64,000 nucleotides of DNA, from contig NC_057321.1 in assembly GCF_000687475.1 (NCBI RefSeq), positions 1,178,001 through 1,242,000 on the forward strand. Direction: 5' to 3'. Shown piece after piece: positions 23,673-34,876 of this stretch. Below the pieces are notes generated by a model. That model was not told where the DNA came from. It saw only the letters and a list, made by a program, of their open reading frames with translations, and did no database searches. The stretch is from Ustilaginoidea virens. Its lineage: Eukaryota > Ascomycota > Sordariomycetes > Hypocreales > Clavicipitaceae. The position numbers were made by a program, and so were the translations under genes. Within the stretch, counting starts at the first letter, position 1, and each line of letters opens with the position of its first letter.

Positions 23673-24722
23673 ATGGACTCAGGTTCAGCTTCCTCTCTCC
23701 CTTTCGAACGTGAGCGTACGCCCTACGCGGCGGCGGGACCATCGCACGGCCGTGATGCATCCTCCAGCAGACCACAGGCAGTGCCAGCAAGCTCACGAGA
23801 TGCAAATTCAAAGGCAGAGGAAGAAACTCGCAGACATGGGCCGAGGACAGATAGACGGCGATTCGGGCCAAGAACTTGCCGTATCTGCCTGGAAACAGAG
23901 CATCCCAAATTTCCCGGGGGAATATCCAGCACACTTGGCATCGCCTCAGCATCATCCCGCCCTGTGTACGAGTCTGATGATCCAGAGATGGGCAGGCTTC
24001 TTTCGCCATGCAAATGCAAAGGCTCGGCCAAATACGTCCACGAAGGGTGTCTCGATTCTTGGCGTTTGGCTAATCCGTCTGCAAAGAGAAACTTTTGGCA
24101 GTGTCCGACCTGCAAATTCACCTATCGCCTGGCCAGACTGCATTGGGCTACCAGATTGAGCAGCAAATGGACGCAAATCGCTTTGACAGTGGTGGTCTTA
24201 ATCGCTAGCCTTTTCATTCTTGGGTTCATAGCAGACCCCATCTTGGACTTTTGGTTCGATCCAGTAGGGTCCATAGCCGACACGGTATCGAGCGTTGTAT
24301 CGGATCTGGATGCTGTCCAGCCACCGTCGCGCTTTTACGAAGAGCCCGTCACATGGTTAGAACACTTCAGCAAAGGCTTCTTTTCGTTGGGCTTGATTGG
24401 CGCTCTCAAGTCTTTTGTTGCTATGGGTCCCTGGCATTGGATCAATTTCCGCGCCGGCGGGTTATTTGGCTCCGGACGCAGAGGTGGCACTGGGAGGAGC
24501 AGGATGGGCAATTTCAACTTGCTCTTTGTAGCCATCGGGGCCTTCACCTTCATGATGGCCGTTTGGAGATTTGTCCAAGCGATGTGCGCCCGAATCCTCG
24601 CCAACGTTAGCAATATAGTCCTGGACATAGGCGGCGACGAGGACCAAGACGCGGACGATGATGCAACAAGGCAATATCCCGAGCGTCAACAGGCCAACGA
24701 AGAAGCGAGAAAGGACAGGTAG
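23673..24722 (+). CDS. RING-variant (RINGv/MARCH-type) membrane E3 ligase
   Basis: Predicted membrane-bound ubiquitin ligase. Single exon, 349 aa. The RINGv C4HC3 domain starts with CRICLETEH at about residue 69, continues with CKCKGSAKYVHEGCLDSW, and ends with CPTCKFTYRL near 148. A hydrophobic segment follows at about 165-195 (IALTVVVLIASLFILGFIAD). Weaker ones lie at about 230-250 and 283-307, so two or three membrane spans are likely. The C-terminus is acidic and hydrophilic. The N-terminal 65 residues are Ser/Arg-rich and probably disordered. This layout is shared with fungal MARCH-like proteins of the ER and endosomes; the actual substrate cannot be read from the sequence. Confidence 0.88.
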   Translation: MDSGSASSLPFERERTPYAAAGPSHGRDASSSRPQAVPASSRDANSKAEEETRRHGPRTDRRRFGPRTCRICLETEHPKFPGGISSTLGIASASSRPVYESDDPEMGRLLSPCKCKGSAKYVHEGCLDSWRLANPSAKRNFWQCPTCKFTYRLARLHWATRLSSKWTQIALTVVVLIASLFILGFIADPILDFWFDPVGSIADTVSSVVSDLDAVQPPSRFYEEPVTWLEHFSKGFFSLGLIGALKSFVAMGPWHWINFRAGGLFGSGRRGGTGRSRMGNFNLLFVAIGAFTFMMAVWRFVQAMCARILANVSNIVLDIGGDEDQDADDDATRQYPERQQANEEARKDR

Positions 24723-26229
24723 CAAGGCAAGAATTTGAGCCGCATCTACTTTTCCAGGGCGCCTCCTTGCGCGTTGCGCTGTACCTCTTTGCCGTGATGC
24801 GCTGCGCCTGTTTCTGCACACTCTTAAGTTGTCTTGACACTTGCTCTTCCATGTCATGCCAACTAGTCTGTGTGCAGATATTTACCATCTTGTCTGATTT
24901 ACTCGTGCTTGGGCCGTTTTGGTCTCTCATGCTTGTCGGGTGTAGACATGATATCGTCAGTGATTCAAACTTTGGCCTTCGCTGTTTTTGTGTTGTTGCC
25001 TGAAGCACCTACTTGGTATACACAGTCACAAGTAGGTTGCAAGAAAAGAAAACTGATACATTTTGCGCTTGAAGATGCGGTTACCTTGCTTAGTTTGCTC
25101 ATGGAAATCTCGAGACATGGTCTAAAATGGTGCATGTCTTGAGTGTCTTGGTGTCTTGCTGACCAGATTGCGCTGGGGGCATAAGGCAAGATTGGCCCCC
25201 AAAATGGCTTTTGGGCATGATGTGGTTGATGAAAATTACCCAAGGTACCTAGGTGTTGAACAAGATTGCGATCGTCTGGGAAATTGCTCTCAATAAGGTT
25301 CACATCTGCGAATGGGAGGATAGCAGTGCGGGTTGGTATGTATCTAGATTGTAGATAGCAGTGCTGCCAGAGCTGTGTCCCGACCTCAGTAAGCCTCATG
25401 GAGTGTTAAGATGAACTGCCTCGGTACGTAGTGCCTAACTACCCGTAGGCTTGCATCTGGTATGCAGAAATAGGTTCAGCGGCGAGTAAGTCTGCGAGTG
25501 AGTTTGCAATTACGATTGCGATTGCGATTGCGATGGCGTTGAGCCTATCACACCAGACTATCACTCCCTATAACATCAGTTCCGCCCCGCCTGAGCCATT
25601 CGCGTAAACCCAGTGCCTGGAACGACACTGGATTTTTTTAGGCCCTGGCTCACGCCCGTCGAGTGGGCCCAGCCGCAAGCCCGCGGTCCGAGACTCCGCT
25701 GCACTTGACTGGACTGGGGCTCACTTCAGTCGCTATGCATTGATTTGTGCCAGCAAATCCCCAAAGGAATTTGACATCTCCTGACGTGGGCCTCTCACGA
25801 CGTCGGGTTCTTCGAGCACTTGACTCGACTCTTTAAAGACCACCGCGTCTTTTCGCAGGCCTGCCTTCTCCCGGGTTTGATCTTGCGTGCCTTGTCCCTG
25901 AGTTGTCCCGTCCTCGCCCCCCCCCCCCCCCCCCAGGCGTACCGTGCTTCGGCCGCTGCAATTGACGGCGTCATCTTCGACCGTTGGCTTGGCCATCTGA
26001 GCGCAAACACAAACGACGACCGACGACTAGCAGCTCAGCGACAAAGTCTGTCTGCGACAGAAACAAGGATCGCCACCTTTGTGAGACGGAAAGACATCGA
26101 AAACACCCGGTTGGAAATATTCATTGCTTCGCATGCGATCTCTCGTCCACGATAACAAACGCGTTCGGATTCGTACTTGATTGAACCTGATCCAGCACTC
26201 TTGGGATCGGGGAACTGCAGCCAGTGAAG
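24723..26229. other. Intergenic, no gene seen
   Basis: About 1.5 kb. It contains a short hexanucleotide repeat (unit gattgc, about 25513-25535) and a C run (about 25918-25934), the latter probably in the leader of the mannosyltransferase. No exon is supported on either strand. Confidence 0.55.
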
Positions 26230-27428
26230 ATGCACTTTGCATATCCTTCGCGCAAGAGCTCGAGCCCGCCGCCTTTTCGGCCGAGGTCGTCATGTATCCC
26301 TTCGCTACGGAGAAGCCGGTTAAAAAACCTGGTCATCGGCTCGTTGCTGCTGCTCGGAGCCCTCTACTGGTTCTTTGGCGGCAAGCACGACGATCCCTAC
26401 CGCGAGCATGTGCCATCGGGTCATCCATCCGTTGTCCTTGTGACTGTTGTTGACCCCGTCGAGTGGAACAGCGCATATCTGGACACGATAAAGCAGAATC
26501 GTGAAAAATATGCGGCGAGGCATGGTGAGCTTTTCTGATCCGCGGGCGTAACCAGCCAAGGCCTCCGTTCAATGCTTTTTACTTTATTTTACTTTGTCAA
26601 AAAGAAGAGGGTGGAAAAAGAGGTATTCGAGGGGAGGGGTCACGATGCTGACAAAAAGATTCTTAGGCTATCAGGCAATGATTGTCAACGCCCAAGATTA
26701 TAACACGGAAGGCGCACCAGGGTCCTGGACGAAAATCTTCGCGATGCGGCACGCACTCTCAAAGTATCCCGACTGCAAATTCATCTGGTACCTCGACCAG
26801 GATGCCTATATTATGGATCCTACCAGGAGCCTGGACGAACAGGTTACAAATCCCAGGAGATTGGAGAGTCTGATGATCAAGGACTATCCTGTCGTACCGC
26901 CGGATAGCATCATCAAGACTTTTTCCCACTTGAAGAGCGAAAACATCGACTTTATTGTGAGCCAAGACAAAGAAGGATTGGTCCACAAGAGCGTGGTGAT
27001 CCGCAACGGAGAATGGGCCAAGTTCTTCATTGAAACCTGGTTCGACCCGTTGTACAGGAGCTACAACTTCCAAAAGGCTGAAAGACATGCACTGGTACGT
27101 TTTAACTTGATGGTAGTGGACAAGCACCATGCGAGCATGGGACGAGGATTCGACCGAGGACGATGTGTGTGCGTGTGTGTGTGTGCGGCTGGCTGACGCC
27201 GAGATGTAGGAACACATCGTGCAATGGCATTCTACAATCCTGTCGAAACTGGCACTCGTGCCGCAGCGAACCCTGGCCTCGTATTCACGACCCACCAGCG
27301 GCGAAGAGTTTCAGGAAGGCGACTTTGTCGTCATGTTTGCAGGGTGCTCCAAGACAGGGCAGCAGAGTTGCCAAACCGAATCAGCACGCTACTGGGGGAA
27401 GATGAAGAAGGCATTTGGCATCTCATGA
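26230..27428 (+). CDS. GT34 alpha-1,6-mannosyltransferase (Mnn10/Mnn11 family)
   Basis: Golgi type II membrane glycosyltransferase of family GT34, which extends the alpha-1,6-mannan backbone of N-glycans in fungi. Three exons, 26230-26524, 26667-27094 and 27210-27428, give 313 aa. A membrane anchor lies at about residues 33-49 (VIGSLLLLGALYWFF) after a short basic cytoplasmic tail. The core has KIFAMRHALSKYPDCKFIWYLDQDAYIMD, where DQD is the metal/nucleotide-sugar DXD motif. The third exon carries QWHSTILSKLALVPQRTLASYS and GDFVVMFAGC, both family marks. The second intron holds a GT-rich microsatellite. Whether it corresponds to Mnn10 or Mnn11 is not decidable here; the protein is somewhat short. 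Confidence 0.88.
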
Positions 27429-29286
27429 AGCAAGGGACCCGTCGACAGGACTTTTGGAAAATTGCCAGCGGTGACGAGTCACGCTTGGAAATCTCAACTT
27501 GCCGGATCCCGACCCCTTGCCGAGGCGGAGGAAAAAAGAAGACGAAAAGCAAAACAAGTTGGCAGCAGAGACGACGAAACAACAACGACCAGAGCAAACG
27601 AATGTGGATTCAAGGCGTTATGTGGGTTGAATAAACGACGTTATTTTGCGATGCAACGGGACCCCAGGCAGAAAGCTAGGAGAGCAGCGACCTGTGCCAG
27701 CCACGAGGAAGAGGGCAGAAAAAAAGCCATTGTCGAGTTGCATGTGGATTGGACAAGGTGGGAGGAGGGGAATATAGTTGTGCATTCTTGGCTTATTTTA
27801 CTTTTTTTTTTTTTTTTCTTTGTGGTTGCGCCCGCGGCAGGCTGGGTATGTTGGATTAACGTTTTACGGAAAGATGGTGGTGGGTGTATTATATACATAG
27901 AAACATCATAATACCCGGGAGGGACTATTCCTGATCGCGCGTTCCAGTCATGACTCGGTTGCGAGGTGAAGGCACCGCAAGTCGAAACCACCTTTCCGAG
28001 GAAACTGTTCATCGTCGGTTCTGTCAAGGTTATGCTTGCTGGTGTTGACGGTTATCTTGGGTGCAACGCCATGGTCAGCCGTGACAGCCGCGTTCGCAAG
28101 GCGTTGCCTGCTTTCTTTTCAGCGAGACGCTCCTCAGCACCGCAATTGCTTCTCGACATTGCGCCGCGGCCGCAGGCGAAGACGAGGCGAGAAGCACGAT
28201 GACGATGGTTAACGCACAGCTGGTGCCGCAAGCAGGCGTGTTTCAGCACGGTACTCCGTACGTAACATTCGTGGGTGTGACTGGGGCGGGCTGTGGCCGT
28301 TGCGCTCCGCATGCAAAGCACATGCAGGATGCATTGCTTTGGGGGCTCAGAGTAGCGCAAGTTCCTGGTGCCTGGTGCCAGGTGCCAATGGAGATTGGCC
28401 ACCCGCAACAACTTGTTGACATCGTCGGGTAGCCAGCGAAGAGATACGTGCCGCGTTACGGCCACCGCCAGCGCCAAATCAGCCGAAGCAAGTTCTCGTG
28501 GCGGACGGCTCTCCTGGACTGGTCACACTGTGACCGGAGGTCCTGAAACAGCTGGCTCAAGGGAAACGGCTTTGACACCAGACGCTTGTAGGGCTGACCG
28601 GGAGATGACGGAAAACAGCACGCGAAGCACGAGCGAGACGCTGTGCAAGAAGCCCACGAGGGCAGAGACTCTCGGACGGCAACTTACGCGCCGCCCTGAC
28701 GTCTTTGTCGTCCGTGGCTCTGCCAGCCAGATTTTATGTACCCGCCCCTACTGCTCGATCCCTAACCTGGATTTTACTGACAAACCAAGCATGTTCGCCT
28801 CGGATGTCTACCCCCAGGGCGAAGTTCTACGGCACAGCTCATCAGCTTCTCTTTTCCGAATCGGCAATAGAATGGCCCTCTCGCTTGTCCCCGCCGCTGT
28901 GTTGTAGCGCTCGGGCATGCCGCGACGCAAGCAGTCTGCATCCCGGAGCGTCCCTGGATGAGAATTTTGCACAAAAGGTACCATGGCTCAGACCTCAAGC
29001 CAGCACAGTCAGCGAGGCCTATGCTTGGAGCTGCTGAGCTCTCCGTCACCACCCCAATTGCCGAAACCGTGTTGCGCTGGATACAGACTATAATACGTGG
29101 GATCGCTTCGTTCTTGAACGGGGGAGAGGCAGAACAGACGAGATGACGGACCTCGATTAGGCGTCCAACTCTGTCGGTCGTTGCTGATACAAAGAACATG
29201 GGGCGAGTTATTAAACTATCAACATTCAACATTCGCTTCTTACTTGATCAGCACCCCCTCTACTACAGAGCTTCTCATTCGGAATA
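27429..29286. other. Intergenic, no gene seen
   Basis: About 1.9 kb between the GT34 gene and the NLR stop codon. It has a T run (27803-27818) and a TACTCCGTA word at 28252. Open frames here are compositionally unlike proteins and have no recognisable motif, so I call none. Confidence 0.55.
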
Positions 29287-32200
29287 TCACCACAGCATCC
29301 ATAAGCACAGCCTCGAAAACCCTGCTTCCTCAAACGGAGAGTCGTCAAGATCCGGTCGTAGCGCATGCCGTGTAGCTACTGCCTCTTCTCTGCAACTCGT
29401 CGATTCTGCCAACATGTCCCGACTTGCATAGATTTCCGAAAGTTTGTATAGGGCGCGAGCTCGTTGGCCGTCTCCTTCGGCAAAGGTCGCAGATATGTCG
29501 ACAATCTGTTGGAGCAATTTCCTGATTTCAATCAGTCCGACAGTTTGCCCACTCCACACAAAGCAATCAGGGCGCTTACATCGCTGAGCTTATATGGCCC
29601 TCCTCCAATAGCATGGATGCCACGTCGTATTGAGAATCACACGTTTTGAGTCGGTTGCCCAGCACCTTTCGACGAAAGTCAAGAGCCTTCGACGCTAGTC
29701 TCAGGGCATCGGTTGATCGTCCCTGCGCCCGGCGAATGCGAGATAACAAGACCATGTCGCCCGAGAAACGCGGGTTGCCAGTGCTGAGAAAAGTCTCGTC
29801 TGTAAAGTCTTTCAAGGACGGACACTTGGCAAGAGTCTCTTCTGCCTCTTCGGGGCGACCCATGCGCAGAAGCAGACTAGCCAGGTTGCTGTAGGAGTTG
29901 CCGATTCTGTCGCTGTTGGCTTGCAGGCGGATGCGGATCGCCTCTTGGTGAGCCGCAAAGGCGTCGTCCAATTCGCCCATCTCGGTATACGCCAGAGCGA
30001 CATTGTTCAGGCTATAGGCAATGAAGTGGTCTTGCAAGCCGAGTTTGGCCTTGCGTATCTGCAGCGCCCGCGTGAAGGGCGCCAGGGCTTTGGTAGGCTG
30101 AGCCAAGTCCAGTTCGATGAGGCCGCCTAGATCAATGGCGCTTGCATACTCCAGGCTAGTCGTGTCCTCAAAAGTAGAGACGGCTTGCTCTATCATTGAC
30201 CTCGCAACCATGTACGTTTCCCGTTCGTATAGATACCTACGTGGCGGGTTCTAGTCAGCGAAAACGATGCCGAACGGATCAGATGCGCTTACCAGCCGCA
30301 TCTAAGCAAGAGTCTAGCATATTGCTGTCCGTCCCCAGCATGTTTTCCTTGGTGCTTTGCAAGCTGCACCAAGTTGTACACATGTGCAAGACACTTCTCG
30401 CAGCGCGCCCAGGCTGAAACCTGGTGGCCTATGTCTGTGCTTGAGTGATCTGGAAAGCCCCAGCATAGCATGCGAACCACGGCGTCCAAGTACTTGGCCG
30501 TTTGTGTCCCGCTCAGCCTCTCCCGAGCCGCGGACTGCACCAGACGATGGATGGATAGAGCAGCGGGGTGACCAGATCTGTTGATGAGAGCTCCCCGGAG
30601 AAGCTCCTCGGTGGCGTCGCCAAGGCTGTGAATAATGTCATTCAGTACAGTTTTATGACGGGTCGCGGTGGCACAGAAGAGGAGACGCTTACTTCATTTC
30701 GTCGGACAAAAAGGTAAATTCTTCGTCCACACTCTCGGACCCTTTGAGCAAAATCTCTTCCAAGACACCATCGGGGTGGAACAAGGATAGCAAATTCAAC
30801 AAGCGGGTGGAATTCTCCGTCAACCTCTCGAAGGAGACGTTCCACACTGAACTCAAAGTGTGCTCGTAATCACTCCCGGGGGCTCTGCGGGCATTGATTT
30901 TCAAGGAATGGCGTTTGTAAAGCGGCAGGAACTCGCCCAAGGTCAGTCCCCGCTGCTTGATAAACCCACCAATCTGCGTGAGAGCTAAAGGCAGTCCACC
31001 AACAGTTCTGGCGATGGCGATGGCGGCAGTCTGCTGCTGGTCGGTAAGGGAACCATGGTCGAGGTCAACCGCCTTCAGGAGCAGCCGACTGCCGTCCTTG
31101 TCGCCAAGCGTATCAACGGAAGCGTACGAGGTCGCCAGAGACGTGGCAATCACGAGATCTCGCGTTGTCACCAGCACTGAGCCACGGGCAGCGGTTGGCC
31201 AAGCCGTCTTCACAGTCGCAAGGTCGTCCGCGTTGTCCAACACCACAAGACACGCCGAGGCTACAGGCCGGAAAAGTTAGACGAGGAGCCCAAACCCCCA
31301 AAAGGCATCGACAAGGTGGTCCGGGTGTGAGAACAAACTTGTGGTGGCGAGCCATTTCTTGACCCTGTACATGGCTACTGCTACGTCTTTTCGTTCGTCG
31401 TCGCTCTCGAGCAAGCCCAGACCGTCAGCCATTGTGCGAAAGCTTTGCCCAATGGAAATGGCATTGTCGGCTGATATCCACAAGACAACGTCGAAGGATC
31501 CCAGCGCGAGATGCGCGTATTGAGCGGCAATCTGCGTCTTCCCCACGCCGCCCATGCCAAACAGGGCCATGGACTTTGGCAGTGACGCTTGTCTTTCCGG
31601 GTCCAGGGCCGAGCGTATAGCCGCCAGTATGTCCTCGCGGCCGCTAAACCTGGCATTGGCGCCAAACGGGATATTGCTGTAGCTTTCCCGCTTAGATTCG
31701 CCGGTGTCCTTGCCAACCACGATTGAATTCAAGAGCGCCAGTACTTGTTTGTAATGGGTCTCATTCCGGCGCATCCTGGCGGACTCGGCTTGACTCTCGA
31801 CGATGGATGACATGCGCTTGATGCGCATATTTGTCCGCGAAAAGTCATTGCGAAACGTCTGCCACGCGTTCCTTCTCAAGACGGGGTGCGGGTTGCTGCG
31901 CAGGAAGTGAATGGTTCTGGCGTAGAAGCAGACGATGTCGCTGTAGACATCCAACAAGGCTTGTTGGAACTGACGGTCGAGTGGCAACGTCTGCTCGTAC
32001 ACCTGGAGACGCGGGAGGGTCAGGCTGAGCTCTTCCAGCATGTCAAGCACGTCCTGGAAGGTATCTGCGGCCGACGCCGCATGCGAAAGAATCAGCCGGA
32101 TGCTGCCCCAGACAGCCGCTGTCAAGGCTGCGTCAGCACCGAAGCAGAGGGCCAGGACTGCGGAGAAGTCGTCGACAAACTTGAGCCTTGGAGCCAGTCT

Positions 32201-32401
32201 CTTGAGAGAGAGAATCCCGGTGTAGATGCTCGGGGCAGAGTCTTGGATGGCAGAAACCGACGCTATCAGCTGATCTAGGGAGTGCACCTTTTGTATATCC
32301 TGGTAGTCGGCTGCTGCCTGCAACTCCTCACGGTACTTGTCCAACGCCCTGTGCCACAATGGGCTCGAGGCCCGGCTGAGCTCGACATTGTCTGTCAACA
32401 T
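29287..32401 (-). CDS. NLR-type STAND protein (NB-ARC with TPR)
   Basis: Signal-transducing NTPase of the fungal NLR class, a group that includes heterokaryon-incompatibility and candidate immune receptors. Five exons, 32401-31339, 31260-30693, 30625-30293, 30236-29580 and 29521-29287, join in frame to 951 aa. Residues 1-250 form a helical N-terminal domain of the type seen in many fungal NLRs (possibly DUF7708). The NB-ARC has P-loop GMGGVGKT near 281, Walker B LVVLDNADD near 358, GSVLVTTRD, and GLPLALTQIGGF. An IHRLVQ motif near 567 occupies the MHD-like position. From about 655 TPR repeats run to the end (AYSLNNVALAYTEMGELDDAF, NSYSNLASLLLRMGRPEEA). Upstream frame is open but starts at GTG, so I use the ATG at 32401. 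An ATG at 32481 followed by an intron is an alternative. A broken copy lies at 37890-38280. Confidence 0.9.
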
Positions 32402-33075
32402 TCGACGTCCGGTGCAAACTCGAGACTTCTGGGGGGAGGAGGGGGGAGGAGGGGGCAAACTCACGGTTCCGCCATTGCTGCTCGATATTGCGGCTTGAGC
32501 GTTGACCGACGCAGTGGAAGTGTTGAGAGGAAACGACTCGGTAAAAAAGAAATGCTGAACTAACTGTTTTGCCTGGGGATCAAAGGCGGGGAAACCAGGA
32601 AACTCGCCTTGTCAAATCAGGCGCATCCATCCTCTTCCTCAGCACAAGGATATGCGGCGCTTTGCGAGACGGACAGGGCTCCGGGCCTTGTTTGCTTTGG
32701 TCATGATTCAAGTCAAGTCCTTTGCTGAATTTGACAGTTTGCCCATGCGCACATCGTTTTCATACCAGCTCTACCTACCCCTGCAAGCCACTCAGCCGAG
32801 AAGGCTCGACGCACCAACGAGGGCTGCGCCGCTGCGGGCCGGAACCCTGCCCCCCGTGCCAGACGCTATTCAGACAAACAATCCGAACACCGGATGCGTG
32901 GCATAAAACAGCTGCACATACGCTGCATCCGTTCCTGCCCTCTCGTCTCAATGAGCCTACCTCGCCGTCTCTGTCTTCCCAATGCGGTCCATGCAGGTGG
33001 TCAGCCTGCGTAGCACCTCAACTGGTCGACTTGTCCAAGTTCTCATCCATTGGACTTGCACGAACCTTTTCAAAG
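32402..33075. other. Divergent spacer between the NLR and the membrane-helix protein
   Basis: A 674-bp head-to-head spacer, probably with both promoters. A C/T-rich stretch with repeated CCTCC lies at 32430-32460. The open frame from 32722 begins with TTG and has no ATG before 33076, so it is not counted as coding. Confidence 0.5.
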
Positions 33076-34356
33076 ATGAATTACTTGGCCCGTAAAAGGA
33101 GCGCAGTGTCTGTTGAAAGCTCTTGGAACGCCCCTCTCACCGAACTTCCGTGGTACCGATGGTGGCTTTCCCAGCAAATCCGCAGCCAGCCGCAGCGACT
33201 GCTGTTGCTGGGTCTGCCAAACGTGGAAGGCATTGACGACTCGAACGGGGCAGCGGAATTAATCCTACCTTTGCTGGAGCGTGTCAAGGATCTTGTGGCG
33301 GCACAAGAGTCTGCAACCGTCGACAGCATCACAGATGCGCTTGCGGGACTGGGCATGCTCTCCGTCAACGACCGTTGCGAAGCCTACCAGTCAGCAAAGC
33401 AGCTCGTTTTTGCTGCCTTGGGGTGGCTAACAATGCTCTACAAGCCTAACCTGTCGAACTTCACGGCCGGGGAGTTTGCCATTCTCGACGAAACAGACGG
33501 ATACAGAGGCGGATCGCAAGTCTGCCTCGTTCAACTGCCGCACTCGAGTAAGCAGGACTTGCCAAGCTTTCTGCTCGGGTTTGGCCTGATGCTCCCACCT
33601 CGGGATTACTGTGTCGTCGATGCCCCTGATGATAAGAAGATGTTTCAAAAAACAAAAGCAATCACCGCCAAGGACTTCAATGCCCACGTCTTGACCAAAG
33701 TCTGCGGGCTCCGAATCCAATGGGTCGACTGTCTTTCCTGCCACCTGGAGTTGGATAGGCATTCCGGTACTCTCTTTCTTTTCCGGTACCCTTCGTTCTG
33801 TGTGTCGACTCTTGGGCGCCGAAAGCAGTCAGGCACAAAACAACCGCCGGATGACGTTATTCACCGCTGCGGGCTCCAGGAATCCGGTACTATTGATATT
33901 CCGTGGGCCAGCCAAAGGGACATTGTGGAGCTGCTGAAGGAGATACTGCTCTCGTACCGCTTGCTGTTTGGTCAGAGCAGTCAGTCGAGGCATTTGTTCC
34001 GCCAGCTGCAGCCATTTGCAGGTATACCGAGCCAAGGACACGATCAGTTCCTGCCGTTAATTTGCGGCAAATCAAAGTGTCCGTGTCCCGTCACACTCGT
34101 TGAGCGGGACGAGTACGATATGGCTGGAGACTTTCCCCATTTGCGAAGCAGGTTGGTGCTGCTCAACAGCTACGCATCTGGTAAGCGGCCTCGCTCGATC
34201 CTGCAGCTCTGGCGGGATAAGCGTGACTCTACGGCTTGGATCGCGTTCTGGAGTGTTTTGATTTTCGGGTCGGCAAGCATTTTCCTGCGTGTGTTGCAGA
34301 CAGCTTTTCAGATTCTGCAATTTGTCCAGGGGCTAAAACAAGAGGTCAATAAGTAA
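33076..34356 (+). CDS. Uncharacterised fungal protein with C-terminal membrane helix
   Basis: I do not recognise a named domain. Single exon, 426 aa, beginning MNYLARKRSAVS at the first ATG of the open frame. The N-terminal part has a Trp-rich helix (PWYRWWLSQQIR), and the middle is rich in predicted helices with VFAALGWLTMLY and LLGFGLMLPPRDYC. A conserved-looking block WVDCLSCHLELDRHSGTLFLFRYPSFC follows, with clustered Cys and His. Near the C-terminus there is one hydrophobic helix (AWIAFWSVLIFGSASIFLRVL, about 390-410) and a short basic tail. The protein looks like a tail-anchored or single-pass protein. It is divergent from the NLR gene, which suggests, but does not show, a functional link. 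The codon pattern and composition look like a real gene. Confidence 0.7.
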   Translation: MNYLARKRSAVSVESSWNAPLTELPWYRWWLSQQIRSQPQRLLLLGLPNVEGIDDSNGAAELILPLLERVKDLVAAQESATVDSITDALAGLGMLSVNDRCEAYQSAKQLVFAALGWLTMLYKPNLSNFTAGEFAILDETDGYRGGSQVCLVQLPHSSKQDLPSFLLGFGLMLPPRDYCVVDAPDDKKMFQKTKAITAKDFNAHVLTKVCGLRIQWVDCLSCHLELDRHSGTLFLFRYPSFCVSTLGRRKQSGTKQPPDDVIHRCGLQESGTIDIPWASQRDIVELLKEILLSYRLLFGQSSQSRHLFRQLQPFAGIPSQGHDQFLPLICGKSKCPCPVTLVERDEYDMAGDFPHLRSRLVLLNSYASGKRPRSILQLWRDKRDSTAWIAFWSVLIFGSASIFLRVLQTAFQILQFVQGLKQEVNK

Positions 34357-34401
34357 GTACCTAAGCTGGCTGACACTTTGGTATGTATTATTCCGCAACT
34401 C

Positions 34402-34558
34402 AACTTGGAAGCAAGAGAAACCTGAGACAATCATGTTTGAAAAAGAGCGGCCTGGAATGTAGTAATGTAAATGTCGTAATGGTCTGTCCCACTCCTGTCC
34501 AAAGGTACTTCTTCGTCCTGCTGTACTTTGTTCAAATCTGCCGTTCTGTCCAGCTTGC
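34402..34558 (-). pseudogene. Relic of a second DPP III gene, 3' end only
   Basis: This stretch matches the reverse complement of 37352-37501, which is the last codons and the 3' flank of the intact DPP III gene. On the minus strand it still reads SWTERQI then stop, against SWAERQV then stop in the intact gene. No other DPP III exon is seen on this side. Read directly from the sequence; about 157 bp. Confidence 0.72.
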
Positions 34559-34636
34559 TGGGAAGTGTGTCAAACCACGCAGTTTGCCATGGCCCCAAAA
34601 GAAGGAGAAGATGGACAAGGTGCAGTCAATGTGCTG

Positions 34637-34698
34637 AATAGCAGCCTGAAAAGACTCCTTCAGTACGTACCGTCAAGGAGCCTTTTCAGGCTGCTATT
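34637..34698. repeat. 24-bp inverted repeat (hairpin)
   Basis: The arms 34637-34660 and 34675-34698 are reverse complements with a single mismatch, separated by a 14-base loop. They lie upstream of the DPP III start codon and could form a strong stem in RNA or DNA. Confidence 0.85.
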
Positions 34699-34876
34699 CG
34701 TGCGTATGATTGGACATGATTCCAAGCACAGACTTCCCAGATTCCCCCGCCAAGCTGAACATCGCCAGATCACGCCGTCTGCTGAAGAGACTGGAGACCT
34801 CAATTCAACTGCGCATCTGTCGCCGGGCAAACTCATCCGCCCATCCAGCTGTAGCCCAACGCGGCTTCAATTTGCC

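Noticed and set aside
28368..28907. 179-residue frame on the plus strand
   Set aside because: No domain, Ser/Thr/Arg-rich composition and no splice or start support; treated as intergenic.
32722..33075. N-terminal extension of the membrane-helix protein
   Set aside because: The frame opens with TTG and the stretch is Cys/Pro/His-rich noise; the first ATG is at 33076.
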